Of a DNA stretch of 64,000 bases, positions 17,220-26,304 are shown piece after piece; position 1 is the stretch's first letter, and every line of letters begins with the position of its first letter. The position numbers were made by a program, and so were the translations under genes. The stretch comes from OMIS01 sp964443885 (GTDB lineage: Bacteria; Patescibacteriota; Microgenomatia; UBA1400; PJMF01). Location of the stretch: contig CAYUES010000001.1 in assembly GCA_964443885.1 (NCBI GenBank), positions 7,291 to 71,290 of the forward strand. Reading direction: 5' to 3'. The notes beneath the pieces were generated by a model. That model did no database searches and was not told the origin of the DNA. It saw nothing but the letters and a program-made list of their open reading frames with translations.

Positions 17220-18572
17220 TTACTGTCGAATTACTGCTAAAACTTCGTCTCGCTTCTGCTCCATCATTTCCTTTGAAGTTGCTTCCAAGTTGAGGCGAAC
17301 TAACGGCTCGGTGTTGGAAGTACGGACATTGAAGTTCCAGTCTGGATAAATCAATGACACTCCATCAACGTGCAAGACTTCTTGAGCTGAAGGGCCATAC
17401 ATTTCTTCGATTCGAGCCAAAACAGCTTTGCCATCGACCCCTTTGGTGTTAATCTCACCAGAGATAAAGTACTTTTGTCCGAGTTCGTCGAGCATTTGAT
17501 CAAGTGTCTGCCCTGTTTTAGTCAAGAGATCCATCAAGAAAAGCATTGGTGCTAACCCAGAATCACACAAGAAAAAGTCCTTGAAGTAGTAGTGGCCACT
17601 GACTTCACCTGCGAAGACCGCGCCTTCATCGAGCATCCGCTTTTTGATAAACGCATGACCGACTCGGTTGTAGAGTGGCGTGCCTCCTGCAGCCGTAATA
17701 ATATCTGGTACCGCGTGTGAAGCACGAATGTCATAGACAATTGGCGCACCTGGATACTTGATTAAAAAGTACTTGGCTAGAAGTGCTGTCATGAAGTCAC
17801 CAGACACAAATCTACCCTTGGCATCAATGCAGAAAAACCGATCGCCATCAGGATCACACGCAAAACCAAGATCAGCGCCTTCACTAACGACACGCTCCAT
17901 TAATTCTTTGCGATTTTCTTCGATCAGGGGATCACCACCATGATTGGGGAATGTGCCATCTGGTTCAAAGTACATTGGCGTCATCGTGACTTGCGGAATA
18001 TGTTTGAAGAGTTCCGTTGCTGAAGGGCCGACCATACCGTTGGCGGTATCGATGATAACTTTCATTGGCTTGAGTGTTGTCACGTCAACGAGTGAGAGCA
18101 TTTTCTCGATGAAGCCGTCCATAATGCTCCACTGCTCGACTGTGCCAGGAGTGGCAGCAGTGGGAGGAAAATCATCATTTTCGATAAGCTGGCGAATATC
18201 TTGAATGCCTTCATCACCTGACAACAGGTAGGGAATTTTTTTGACCATCTTGAAGCCGTTGTACTCAGCCGGGTTATGACTGGCGGTCACCATGATGCCA
18301 GGCAGTTCTTTGGTGGCGCATGCGTAGTAGTACATATCAGTTGAAACCATCCCGACATCAATCACATTGACTCCGACACTAGTCAGACCAGCAACAACAC
18401 CGGCATGCAGCTCTGGGCTAGAAATGCGTGCGTCACGTCCGACAATCACAGTTTCAGGTTTGAGAACTTGCGCAAAGGCTTTACCGATCGCTGGCGCAGT
18501 TTCAGCAAAGAGTTGTTTACCAAAGACACCACGGATGTCGTAAGCCTTAAAAATTGAAGCATCAACTTGCAT
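17220..18572 (-). CDS. Phosphomannomutase/phosphoglucomutase
   Basis: A 450-residue alpha-D-phosphohexomutase of the ManB/AlgC type, converting hexose-6-phosphates to hexose-1-phosphates for sugar-nucleotide synthesis. The catalytic phosphoserine is in VTASHNPAEYNG (near residue 100), the metal loop is DPDGDRFFC, the sugar-binding loop is GEVSGHYYF, and the C-terminal phosphate-binding loop is RTSNTEPLVRLN. The ATG is preceded by GAAAGGGAC, a clear Shine-Dalgarno sequence. It lies 45 bases after holA on the same strand. Its partner isomerase follows downstream. Confidence 0.93.
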   Translation of the reverse strand: MQVDASIFKAYDIRGVFGKQLFAETAPAIGKAFAQVLKPETVIVGRDARISSPELHAGVVAGLTSVGVNVIDVGMVSTDMYYYACATKELPGIMVTASHNPAEYNGFKMVKKIPYLLSGDEGIQDIRQLIENDDFPPTAATPGTVEQWSIMDGFIEKMLSLVDVTTLKPMKVIIDTANGMVGPSATELFKHIPQVTMTPMYFEPDGTFPNHGGDPLIEENRKELMERVVSEGADLGFACDPDGDRFFCIDAKGRFVSGDFMTALLAKYFLIKYPGAPIVYDIRASHAVPDIITAAGGTPLYNRVGHAFIKKRMLDEGAVFAGEVSGHYYFKDFFLCDSGLAPMLFLMDLLTKTGQTLDQMLDELGQKYFISGEINTKGVDGKAVLARIEEMYGPSAQEVLHVDGVSLIYPDWNFNVRTSNTEPLVRLNLEATSKEMMEQKRDEVLAVIRQ

Positions 18573-18617
18573 ATGTCCCTTTCGTAAAAGTATGACAAAG
18601 TATGAACACGACTAACT

Positions 18618-19343
18618 TTACAGCGTGAGAACCAAAAGGTCAAGTTGCTGTTGGAGTGTCATTCGTGAGCTCGAAGTTTTCTGATTTTGATCGATTTGAA
18701 GGAGTTGTGTGTGGAGTTGTAGAAGTTTGTCCTGAGAAAAGGCGGCGGCCTGTTTCTGCAGTTTGGCGATTATAAACGGCGCACCTTTGAGTTGGCCATC
18801 GTCTTTGGCACTCAACAGCAGGCGAACTTGTCGCGCCAACATCGCAAATAAAAATTCCGCGCCATCTTGGTCGTAAATCTGGTGAAGTTGTTGTAGCTGG
18901 TGAGACTTGTCGGTGCTGGTTCCAAACCCATCTAGCCACCTGAACAGCACCGAGCTGGACTTAAACTCTTCTGCCGGTGCTTTCCCAAACTTTTTGAGCA
19001 TCGTGGGTGTGAGTTGGCGTTTTTCCCAGATCACGAGCTTAGGAATACTGGTGCCAGTGATCGTGCCGCTCCCTTCTGAAAGTAGCTCGGTGACTTGCGC
19101 ACTCACCATTTGAATCAGCTGATCTTTTTTAGCGGACTTGGGCAAACTGTGCAGTTCTTCGATCACGATCACTTTTTCGGTCCCGAATAACGAACTGGCG
19201 GCAAACGCCTCTTCCAAAACTGCCAGGGTAAGTTCCTTGCCAAGGAGTCGTTTGAGATCAAGCTGGGCATCTCGGGCAGCCTGCAATACGCCAGTCAGCC
19301 TGGCACGAGATTTGATAGTATTTTCTCCATGAATGATGAGCAT
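18618..19343 (-). CDS. holA: DNA polymerase III delta subunit-like clamp loader protein
   Basis: The N-terminus (LIIHGENTIKSR), the FGTEKVIVIEELHSLPKS region near residue 54 and the C-terminal helical bundle match the delta subunit pattern (domain I AAA-like fold without a working Walker A, domain III helical). The delta subunit opens the sliding clamp in the clamp loader. At 241 residues it is shorter than E. coli HolA (343), consistent with reduced delta proteins. A TATACT box ends nine bases before the ATG. The call rests on overall pattern and length, not on strong motifs, so it is moderate. Confidence 0.65.
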   Translation of the reverse strand: MLIIHGENTIKSRARLTGVLQAARDAQLDLKRLLGKELTLAVLEEAFAASSLFGTEKVIVIEELHSLPKSAKKDQLIQMVSAQVTELLSEGSGTITGTSIPKLVIWEKRQLTPTMLKKFGKAPAEEFKSSSVLFRWLDGFGTSTDKSHQLQQLHQIYDQDGAEFLFAMLARQVRLLLSAKDDGQLKGAPFIIAKLQKQAAAFSQDKLLQLHTQLLQIDQNQKTSSSRMTLQQQLDLLVLTL

Positions 19344-19395
19344 CTGAGGTCTAGTATACCGTAAAAATATTTTGCTGGATTACAGAGATTTACAA

Positions 19396-20127
19396 CTACG
19401 ACAGCTCATGGCCTTGTCGCTTCAGCCAACCGCGATGGATTTGGTAGTCAGGATCATACTGCGCCACCAAGTTCCAGAAATTCCTCGAGTGGTCCATGTG
19501 GGTGCGGTGAGCCAGTTCGTGGATAATCACGTAGTCAATAATTGGAGGTGTAGCATGGACGAGCCGCCAGTTAAAGTTTAGATTCCCGAGACTACTGCAA
19601 CTCCCCCACCTACTTGATTGTTCGCGCAAAGTAATGTGGCCATACTGTATCTTCATTTTCTTGGCTAGTTGCTCGGTGCGAGTGATCACGTAGGCTTGGG
19701 CAGTAGACTTGAGAAACCGCTCCAAGGCTTTTTCTTCCTTTGGACCCCAAGCAATTTGTGATACTTTTTCTGCTGAAAACTCCACCTCAGGTGTATTAAA
19801 AACAATACTCTTGCCACTAATTAAAATACCCAACTTTTGTTTGGGTAAGTATTTTTTAACCTTGAGATAATCTTTTCCAAAAATCTGGACGACATCGGTA
19901 TTAGCATCCCGCTTGGTAAACTTGGAAAGTTTCTCGGTAATCCAATCCGTGTGTTTAGCGACAAATTGATCTACAACCAGTTTGGGAATAAACCTTGGAG
20001 TAACAACAATTACTTGCCCTTTCCGGTCAATTTTGATAGTGAGCCTACGGGCTCGATTGCTGACGGTATGAGTAAACGGAATTGTGCTAGAAGCTGGACT
20101 ACCAGAGTCGTTCCCAAAGGGCCACAT
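19396..20127 (-). CDS. YgjP-type SprT-like metalloprotease
   Basis: A 243-residue protein of the DUF45/YgjP group. The zinc motif is HELAHRTHMDHS near residues 208-219 (HExxH with the third His in the following helix), preceded by the conserved SRWGSCSSLGNLNFNWRL segment. The N-terminal half contains the family's beta-rich region. It is expected to be cytoplasmic; the natural substrate is not established. Its first 29 bases overlap the end of the upstream membrane-protein gene, so translation is probably coupled. Confidence 0.85.
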   Translation of the reverse strand: MWPFGNDSGSPASSTIPFTHTVSNRARRLTIKIDRKGQVIVVTPRFIPKLVVDQFVAKHTDWITEKLSKFTKRDANTDVVQIFGKDYLKVKKYLPKQKLGILISGKSIVFNTPEVEFSAEKVSQIAWGPKEEKALERFLKSTAQAYVITRTEQLAKKMKIQYGHITLREQSSRWGSCSSLGNLNFNWRLVHATPPIIDYVIIHELAHRTHMDHSRNFWNLVAQYDPDYQIHRGWLKRQGHELS

Positions 20128-20479
20128 AGTTGATTATTGAGAGCCACTCTATCATGGCACGATGCCAAACCACAAGACTAGAACCAGTTATAAACTCAAT
20201 CATTTCTATGAACTTCGAGTGGCCCTTGAAGACACGCACCGCAAAAAACATATTGATACAGGAACTGATCGAGCTAGCGATTGCTTCGGTCGTAACTTCC
20301 TGAACTTCATTTGTAGAAAGGGTCTCGAGCTGCAAACTTGCTTCGAGTTCTGGGTACGTCACCAAAAAAAACCGTCCTGCCTCGAAGAGCTCCCAAGCTG
20401 CCAACCCTAATAACAGCACAACCAAGAGTTTACGAAGGTACTTGTACGTTATTTCTGCATATTCACGAAAATTTTCCAT
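20099..20479 (-). CDS. Small membrane protein, unknown function
   Basis: A 126-residue protein with hydrophobic stretches around residues 18-38 and 66-82 and a C-terminal hydrophobic region, somewhat like PsiE-type small membrane proteins, though I would not assign it. GGAG lies upstream of the ATG. It overlaps the start of the YgjP-type gene by 29 bases and is likely first in that operon. Confidence 0.6.
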   Translation of the reverse strand: MENFREYAEITYKYLRKLLVVLLLGLAAWELFEAGRFFLVTYPELEASLQLETLSTNEVQEVTTEAIASSISSCINMFFAVRVFKGHSKFIEMIEFITGSSLVVWHRAMIEWLSIINYVALWERLW

Positions 20480-20603
20480 ATGTACTCCACGCTACAAGAG
20501 ATTTTTTAGAGAAGCAAGCACAAAAAGATAGTGTAAAATAGCATCAGTACCGCTCAAGCGTCAGTACCAGCAGATGCTGTAGATGCTAAAGCTCTGAGTA
20601 CAA

Positions 20604-20689
20604 GCCGAGGTGCTGAAATTGGTAGACAGGCTGGACTTAGAATCCAGTGCCCTTCAAACGGCGTGCAGGTTCGATTCCTGTCCTCGGCA
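20604..20689 (+). tRNA. tRNA-Leu(UAG)
   Basis: Acceptor GCCGAGG/CCTCGGC, anticodon stem CTGGA/TCCAG with loop CTTAGAA (anticodon TAG), a long class II variable arm and T-arm GTTCGATTC. Discriminator A is followed by CA, not CCA. Confidence 0.97.
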
Positions 20690-20713
20690 CAATCTCATTT
20701 TAAGCACTAAAAA

Positions 20714-20732
20714 ACCCCGCTTGTGGCGGGGT
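20714..20732 (+). terminator. GC-rich hairpin downstream of tRNA-Leu
   Basis: ACCCCGC / GCGGGGT stem with a 5-base loop, 25 bases after the tRNA end. It lacks a long T-run (GCTTTAAG follows), so termination is plausible but not certain. A second imperfect repeat, TTCAGAA...TTCTGAA, follows. Confidence 0.5.
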
Positions 20733-20845
20733 GCTTTAAGTTCAGAACGGCATTCCGGTGAGGAGTGTCCTTCTGAATTACTACTACTATATCAAATTAC
20801 TATAAGTCTGTCAATAGTGATCATACTAGAACATAAATATGTCAA

Positions 20846-21544
20846 TTATTGATTATTTTGAGTACTAGGATTTTCCTCGGTAAACTCAAGTAAATCGGCA
20901 TCGGTTTTGAGTTCTCTCCCGAGTGCTCGGTCATCGTAGCGCATCTCGGCCATCCATTGATTGACACTAGCTGCCCAACTGCCATTACTTCCAGGCGTAT
21001 ATTTCCGCATGATCTGCTCTGGAGTGACTAATCCAATATCCAGGTAGTTTTTCTTGAGAATGCCTGCTGCAGCGGTAAAGTTTTCCCGATATGTTTCGAA
21101 TCCCCAGGTACCGCGCGCGTGAATTCCTAGACCCAAACAGTTGTGCGACTCTGGTGGGATAACTTTACACAAGTTGCTCTCTTGCATTGCAATGGCTGGA
21201 AGGAGTCGAAAATCAATGCCTTGTTCGTCAGCCAGCGTCACTAAAAACTGGGCAAACTCAGGATCTTCGTCTAAAATCGGCGAGTTATGACGCTCCAAAA
21301 AATTATGAACCAAGATTACGCGGGCATCCCCTACTTCTGGTTGGGCTTCAATCTGTGGATTACTGCTCTCGGCCGGCCGAGTTGGGCCATCAGAAAGTAC
21401 CATTGCACCGCCTTGCGGCCAGGGAATCGAAAACTTGGTTGACATAAAATATCCGGTGTCCAAGTAAAATGCCATCGCCACACTTGCAAAGATAGTTGCA
21501 GTTGTTCCAAAGAGCCATAAAACTGCTGAAAGAAGCTTTTTCAT
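20846..21544 (-). CDS. Membrane-anchored lysozyme/transglycosylase-like protein
   Basis: A 232-residue protein with one N-terminal membrane segment (residues 4-26), a linker, and a C-terminal domain of glucosaminidase/lytic-transglycosylase type: LLPAIAMQESNLCK carries the likely catalytic Glu near residue 127, followed by NCLGLGIHARGTWGF and the TPGSNGSWAASVNQWM region. It should face the envelope and cut glycan strands in peptidoglycan remodelling. Two Cys flanking the active-site region may form a disulfide. It is divergent from the secreted TIM-barrel protein at 21617. Confidence 0.72.
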   Translation of the reverse strand: MKKLLSAVLWLFGTTATIFASVAMAFYLDTGYFMSTKFSIPWPQGGAMVLSDGPTRPAESSNPQIEAQPEVGDARVILVHNFLERHNSPILDEDPEFAQFLVTLADEQGIDFRLLPAIAMQESNLCKVIPPESHNCLGLGIHARGTWGFETYRENFTAAAGILKKNYLDIGLVTPEQIMRKYTPGSNGSWAASVNQWMAEMRYDDRALGRELKTDADLLEFTEENPSTQNNQ

Positions 21545-21580
21545 AATCTAGAATCTAATTGTATCAAATCATTATTTTCC

Positions 21581-21609
21581 TGGACAAACTCGAGGAAAAA
21601 TGGTATAAT
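21581..21609 (+). promoter_or_regulatory. Promoter of the secreted TIM-barrel protein
   Basis: TGGACA (21581-21586), a 17-base spacer, and TATAAT (21604-21609), followed after seven bases by the ATG. A near-consensus sigma70-type promoter, so the predicted transcript begins at or beside the start codon. One of the clearest leaderless cases. Confidence 0.7.
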
Positions 21610-21616
21610 TTAAGTA

Positions 21617-22615
21617 ATGAAATACCTGTCCAAAGTATTATTATCGATTTTCCTTTTTGTGGTTTCCACAAGTTCGGTTTTTGCGGCTGATGTCTCTAAA
21701 ATTGGCGTTCATATTTTGAATACGAACGAACTATCTGAGGCTAAATCATTAGTCAAGATTGGTCAAGAGGACTCTTGGCAGTACGTCACAGTACCCTTTA
21801 CTGTAGCTGATATTGAGAAGGAAGCCGAGTGGCAAACCTTCTTTAATGATGCCCGCAACCAAAAAATTATTCCCCTGGTTCGTCTCACTACTAGTGTGGA
21901 AAATACCGCCTGGAAAGTACCTAATCAGATGGAGATCACCCGAATGCTGGCGGTGTTGAGCCGCCTCGAGTGGCCAACAGCCGAACGTCACATTATTGTT
22001 TTCAATGAAGTGAATCACGCTAAAGAATGGGGTGGTACGATTAATCCGCAGGAATATGCTGAAGTTTTAAGTTTCACCAAGAACTGGGCTAATACAGAAA
22101 GCAAAAACTATGTGGTCTTGCCCGCTGCCATGGACTTGGCTGCCCCAAACGGAAGCCAAACAAAAGAAGCATTCAATTATTTGCAAGCCATGTACGACTA
22201 CGACAATGAAGTGTTTACTGGCTTAGGTGGTTGGAACTCTCATTCATATCCAAACCCTGGCTTTAGTTCAGCTCCTCAACGAACTGGCAAAAACTCACTG
22301 CGTGGTTTTCACAATGAGTTGGCTTTTTTAGAGGGAAAAACTGAGAAAGACTTGCAAGTGTATATTACAGAAACTGGCTGGGAAGATAGTACTGCCACGG
22401 GACGGTGGTTAACTAGTTACTATGCATACGCTCTACAACATATTTGGTCTGATGAACGGGTCAAAGCGGTGACGCCATTTATTCTAAAAGGTGAGCCCGG
22501 CCCATTTGCTAAGTTTAGCTTCATTAATGGTGATGGCAGTCAAACTCGTCAATATCACGCCTTTCAGGCTGCTTTACAGCAGGTTTACGGCAAACCAACT
22601 GCCAGTGTGCAGTAG
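21617..22615 (+). CDS. Secreted glycoside-hydrolase-like TIM-barrel protein
   Basis: A 332-residue protein with a Sec signal peptide (hydrophobic core residues 7-20, cleavage likely after VFA at 23). The mature part looks like a clan A glycoside hydrolase: the acid/base Glu is probably in IVFNEVNHAKEW and the nucleophile Glu in VYITETGWED, with a GLGGWNSHSYPNP segment between them. The exact GH family and substrate cannot be assigned. It is divergent from the cell-wall hydrolase at 20846, suggesting shared envelope or scavenging roles, which is inference. Confidence 0.65.
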   Translation: MKYLSKVLLSIFLFVVSTSSVFAADVSKIGVHILNTNELSEAKSLVKIGQEDSWQYVTVPFTVADIEKEAEWQTFFNDARNQKIIPLVRLTTSVENTAWKVPNQMEITRMLAVLSRLEWPTAERHIIVFNEVNHAKEWGGTINPQEYAEVLSFTKNWANTESKNYVVLPAAMDLAAPNGSQTKEAFNYLQAMYDYDNEVFTGLGGWNSHSYPNPGFSSAPQRTGKNSLRGFHNELAFLEGKTEKDLQVYITETGWEDSTATGRWLTSYYAYALQHIWSDERVKAVTPFILKGEPGPFAKFSFINGDGSQTRQYHAFQAALQQVYGKPTASVQ

Positions 22616-22616
22616 G

Positions 22617-22979
22617 CTAGTTGAATGAGCTAGTTTCTTCAATACGATTATTCAAGTATCGCGCCATTGCTGCTAAAGCAAATATAATTTGCTGGCGCTC
22701 ACGCGGTTCCATTGCCTTCAAATCCTTATTAAAATGCTGATATCCTCTTTCTTTAAAGAAAGCAAGATACTGCAGAATTTCTTTAGTAGTCATTTTTATA
22801 ATAACACTCTCGTGTGGTTCTACATCTGCGGCAGTGAGGCCAGCGTCAGTACTAGTGAACTCTGGGAGAGTATTACCTAGAGTAGCAAGCAAAGGTGCGC
22901 CATCGACTGTGAATTCTGTATTACTTGGATCAGGATTAATATGGGGTGATTGTACTTCATTGGCTTCTGCGCGGTGCAT
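22617..22979 (-). CDS. Conserved hypothetical protein
   Basis: A 120-residue soluble protein I do not recognise. The N-terminal half is polar and low in structure; the C-terminal half has an acidic/aromatic helix pair (KEILQYLAFFKERGYQHF, then RERQQIIFALAAMARYLNNR). The ATG at 22979 is preceded by AAAGGAAAC, a good Shine-Dalgarno sequence. Its stop lies two bases from the convergent glycoside-hydrolase-like gene. Confidence 0.55.
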   Translation of the reverse strand: MHRAEANEVQSPHINPDPSNTEFTVDGAPLLATLGNTLPEFTSTDAGLTAADVEPHESVIIKMTTKEILQYLAFFKERGYQHFNKDLKAMEPRERQQIIFALAAMARYLNNRIEETSSFN

Positions 22980-23052
22980 AGTTTCCTTTCTGCCTAATTT
23001 TGGCAAATCTTCTGATTATAGAACGATCGTATCCAGTGTCAAAGCCACTTAA

Positions 23053-23676
23053 TTACTTTTTAATGTACAAATACACTTCGTTTAGAGATTTTTCACTCTT
23101 CCAGTTGGGGAATGGAAAGCTATTGCAGATCACGCGCGCGCCTGGTTTGAGTTCGTTGAGTAACTTGGCTTCGAGATCTTTCATAATGTAGGTCATGCCA
23201 AAGAGTGTCACGATGTCGTAGTCGCCAAAGTTGGTAGTCCACATGTTTGCCCAGTAAAACTCTGGGCGTTTTGCAGCCGGCAGTCCTCTACCCTGCCACT
23301 TGGACCACAGTACTAGGATTGGATTAATTTCATAGCCGTAGGCGCGTGCTCCAGCTGCAGCAAGCGCAAACGGAATTCGACCATCACCCGAGCCAATATC
23401 GACTGCTTTTTCGCCTTTTTTAATTTTTGCTAACTGCAGAATTGTCTCGATTTGTTTGTCTGAACTGGGATAGTAGATTGCGCCTTTGACAGTCGGGAGC
23501 AAAAACAGTAAATCAATGATAATGACAATGTATGCCAAGATGATGATGCTAATGCCGCTGAACCTGAAGAATGCTGGCTGTAACTCTGGGGGGAGCAGAA
23601 AGTAAATAATCACTTCAAGGGCAATAATCCCAAGGAAAATAGCTAGTGAACCAAGTAAGATTTTTTTTGGTGGCAT
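23053..23676 (-). CDS. Membrane-anchored class I SAM methyltransferase-like protein
   Basis: A 207-residue protein with two N-terminal membrane helices (about residues 6-28 and 40-63) and a C-terminal Rossmann domain carrying the SAM motif VDIGSGDGRIPFAL (near 95-108) and an acidic residue in YGYEINPI. There is no obvious catalytic motif IV. Membrane-tethered methyltransferase-like domains of this shape occur in reduced genomes; the acceptor is unknown. Confidence 0.65.
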   Translation of the reverse strand: MPPKKILLGSLAIFLGIIALEVIIYFLLPPELQPAFFRFSGISIIILAYIVIIIDLLFLLPTVKGAIYYPSSDKQIETILQLAKIKKGEKAVDIGSGDGRIPFALAAAGARAYGYEINPILVLWSKWQGRGLPAAKRPEFYWANMWTTNFGDYDIVTLFGMTYIMKDLEAKLLNELKPGARVICNSFPFPNWKSEKSLNEVYLYIKK

Positions 23677-23690
23677 TGAATGATTGTAAC

Positions 23691-23729
23691 AAAAAAACCA
23701 ATCCTTGAGTTTTTAATTCCAAGGATTGG
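23691..23729 (-). terminator. Intrinsic terminator of the 64-residue gene
   Basis: A perfect 10-base stem, CCAATCCTTG / CAAGGATTGG, with a 12-base loop. Read on the minus strand it is followed by seven T. It lies 23 bases after the stop of the small minus-strand gene at 23753. Confidence 0.85.
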
Positions 23730-23752
23730 TCGTTTAAAGAGTTAAGTACTTA

Positions 23753-23947
23753 TTAAGTTTTTTTTGTTAATGCCCTGATAGTTTCCGCATCTATTGCTGC
23801 TTGTTTTTCATCAGTAAAATGAGGGTTGCCATTACTATCTACATGAACGCCAGCATCATTTGTAGTTGGAACTGCTCTTGCCTTGTCAGCAGCTTCTTTA
23901 AGCTGTTCCTTAGTCATATTTCGAAAATCAACTAATTCTCCTGCCAT
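23753..23947 (-). CDS. Small soluble protein, unknown
   Basis: A 64-residue charged, helical protein (a DFRNMTKEQLKEAADKAR helix, then an Asn/Gly-rich turn and a second helix). It is preceded by AAAGGA at normal spacing and followed by a strong intrinsic terminator, so it has all the marks of an independently expressed small gene. No family recognised. Confidence 0.65.
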   Translation of the reverse strand: MAGELVDFRNMTKEQLKEAADKARAVPTTNDAGVHVDSNGNPHFTDEKQAAIDAETIRALTKKT

Positions 23948-24013
23948 ATTTTTCCTTTGTTATTTATTACTATTTTTCACTATAGCATACCAAGAGTTTT
24001 TGTAACAATAATT

Positions 24014-24352
24014 TTACTTACTCACCATACTATTTGTCACACTACCAATTATGGAGAGTGTGATAGCAAACAGTATCGCAGACATCACGCCTTCGAGTTC
24101 AAATCCTGGAACTACTGCATCGACCAAGAACAAAATTATCAAGTTGATCACGAACAAGAATAATCCAAAGGTGAGAATCGTAATCGGCAAGGTCAACAGT
24201 GTCAAAATTGGTTTAACAATTGCGTTCATAAAACCTAGCACTACCGTTACTAAGACAGCGCTCAAAAATGAGTCCACTCGCGCACCCGGAATTAGGTATG
24301 CAGCAAGCATAACTGTTATCGCATTGACGATGATTGAAAAAATAAGTGCCAT
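24014..24352 (-). CDS. Phage holin family 4 (superfamily IV) membrane protein
   Basis: A 112-residue protein with four hydrophobic helices and the pattern of the PF04020-type family (AAYLIPGARVDSF, GFMNAIVKPILTLLTLPITILT, INLIILFLVDAVVPGFEL). Despite the name it is a common chromosomal membrane protein in many bacteria and is not evidence of a prophage; no phage gene lies nearby. Function unknown. Confidence 0.82.
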   Translation of the reverse strand: MALIFSIIVNAITVMLAAYLIPGARVDSFLSAVLVTVVLGFMNAIVKPILTLLTLPITILTFGLFLFVINLIILFLVDAVVPGFELEGVMSAILFAITLSIIGSVTNSMVSK

Positions 24353-24453
24353 ATAATCTTTCTTCTAATTGTATAAATTTGAGTACAATTTAATGTACTG
24401 TAAGTATCATAGCTGAACCAGCAAGACAAAGCATGTGAGTTTTGTAAGAAAAA

Positions 24454-26223
24454 TTAGTAAATCTCGTAGGATGCAAGTAGTTTCTTGTTACCTTCCACCT
24501 GGTAGTTCAAAAGATCTTTGTAAATACCACTCTTTTGAGCCAGTTCAGCCGGTGAACCATAGTCAACAATTCTGCCAGTATTGAGTACAATAATTTTCTT
24601 GACATTTTGGATCGTTGAGAAGCGGTGGGCAATAATAATTACGAGCTTATTTTTCATTAAGTTTTCTAATGCGTCTTGGACTTCTTTTTCAGACTTGGCA
24701 TCCAAGCTGCTGGTTGCTTCATCCAAAATCAAAATTGGTGCATTTTTAAGAATGGCACGGGCAATTTGAATACGCTGCTTTTGACCACCAGATAGCCGCA
24801 CTCCTCGCTCGCCGACTTCAGATTCCAAGCCGTGTGGCAACTTCATCACAAAGTCGTAGGCATTGGCCAGTTTCAAAGCCTTAATGACATCTTCCTCTGA
24901 AGCACTTTCTGTTCCATACGCCACATTGTCTTTGATTGTTGAAGAGAACAACTCATTTTCCTGGAAAACCAAGGCAATGTTATTGCGCACCACGGTTGCA
25001 TCAAGCTCACTGTAGCTTTTGTCTTTCATCAAAATATCGCCAGTTGTGGGGATGTAAAACTTGAGGATCAAGTTGATGATCGTAGATTTTCCTGCACCAC
25101 TGTGCCCCACCAGCGCGACACTTTCATTTTTCTTAATTGAAAACGAAACACCATCCAAGACAGTCGCAGATTCATCGTACTTGAATGAAACATTTTTGAA
25201 CTCCAGCGTTGGATCAAGAAGTCGCTTTTTCTCGACATTTTTTTTGTAGTTTTCAGTAGAAGCCAGCTTCATTACTTCAAAGAACTCTTTGGAACCAGCT
25301 TCAGCAAACTGAATTTGCGTCAAGATATACGACATCGCAAAGAGTGGCATCCGGGCTTGATTGACGAGCTGCAGAATCAAAACCATCTCACCGATTGTTA
25401 AGTTCCCCGTAAACGTATTATAGAAAACTAAAACGTTAATAATAAATAAAATCACTATCAAAGAAAGGCCGCGGAAGAAATCAAAGATATGAAATGTTTG
25501 ACTTTGGCGGGCATAAATTTTGTTGATCTCAGTTAAGCCTTTTGAGACAACATCAAACTCTTTTTTCTCGGTGATAAAACTTTTGACTAAGCGAATGTTA
25601 GAGATAACTTCTTGGATGCGGCCGCGGGTGCTGTCTTCAATTTTGTTCTTCTTCTCTTCTTCTTTACCCCAACGCACTGTTGAGTAGTGACTCAGGGTCA
25701 AATAGACAGGAAATAATAAAAAAGTACAGATTGCGATCGGCACATCGTAGTACGCCAGCACCGCAATCGTGAGGATACTCTGCAAAAAGGTCGGAACAAT
25801 AAAGTTGGAAGAAGTATTTAGGAAACTATAAATTGAAGAAATGCCGCGATTTAATTGATTGACGATTTTACCGGAAATTTCAGAGTCAAAGTAAGATTGT
25901 GGAAGTGTCAAAACTTTATCATAAAATTTCTCAGTCAAAAACTTACGAATCCGACCTTGGAAGTGATCACCAAGGCGTTCGCTGACTACTGTAGAAATTA
26001 GTCCGAGCAAGTTCATGACCAGTGAAATAATGATAAGAAATATGAGCCGATCCATGTCGCCACCAGCGCCAGATGTTTGGGCGACGATCTCATCCACGAT
26101 AAACTTGGAAATCAAAGGAACAGCCAAAGTGAACAGTGATGAAATAATAATCAGTACCGCCAATGCTGCTACCAAATGATGCAGAGGCTTGGAGATTTTG
26201 ATGATCTGTAGAATATTTTTCAT
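24454..26223 (-). CDS. ABC exporter, fused membrane and ATPase domains
   Basis: A 589-residue half-transporter of the MsbA/lipid-or-multidrug export type. Residues ~1-310 hold six membrane helices with a GxxxR-rich coupling region. The nucleotide-binding domain follows with Walker A GHSGAGKST near 375, Q-loop LVFQENELFS, signature RLSGGQKQRIQIARAI, Walker B PILILDEATSSLD and an H-loop His in IIIAHRFSTI. It should work as a homodimer or with a partner not seen here. Substrate unknown. Confidence 0.92.
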   Translation of the reverse strand: MKNILQIIKISKPLHHLVAALAVLIIISSLFTLAVPLISKFIVDEIVAQTSGAGGDMDRLIFLIIISLVMNLLGLISTVVSERLGDHFQGRIRKFLTEKFYDKVLTLPQSYFDSEISGKIVNQLNRGISSIYSFLNTSSNFIVPTFLQSILTIAVLAYYDVPIAICTFLLFPVYLTLSHYSTVRWGKEEEKKNKIEDSTRGRIQEVISNIRLVKSFITEKKEFDVVSKGLTEINKIYARQSQTFHIFDFFRGLSLIVILFIINVLVFYNTFTGNLTIGEMVLILQLVNQARMPLFAMSYILTQIQFAEAGSKEFFEVMKLASTENYKKNVEKKRLLDPTLEFKNVSFKYDESATVLDGVSFSIKKNESVALVGHSGAGKSTIINLILKFYIPTTGDILMKDKSYSELDATVVRNNIALVFQENELFSSTIKDNVAYGTESASEEDVIKALKLANAYDFVMKLPHGLESEVGERGVRLSGGQKQRIQIARAILKNAPILILDEATSSLDAKSEKEVQDALENLMKNKLVIIIAHRFSTIQNVKKIIVLNTGRIVDYGSPAELAQKSGIYKDLLNYQVEGNKKLLASYEIY

Positions 26224-26304
26224 GAAGACTATATGATAACTTAAATTAGATTAAATGAGGATACTTGGTATATAAAAAATTGATCTGTACTTTATAATTT
26301 AAGT

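Noticed and set aside
24014..24352. Prophage evidence from the holin-family name
   Set aside because: This family is widespread on chromosomes and no capsid, tail, integrase or lysis genes are nearby.
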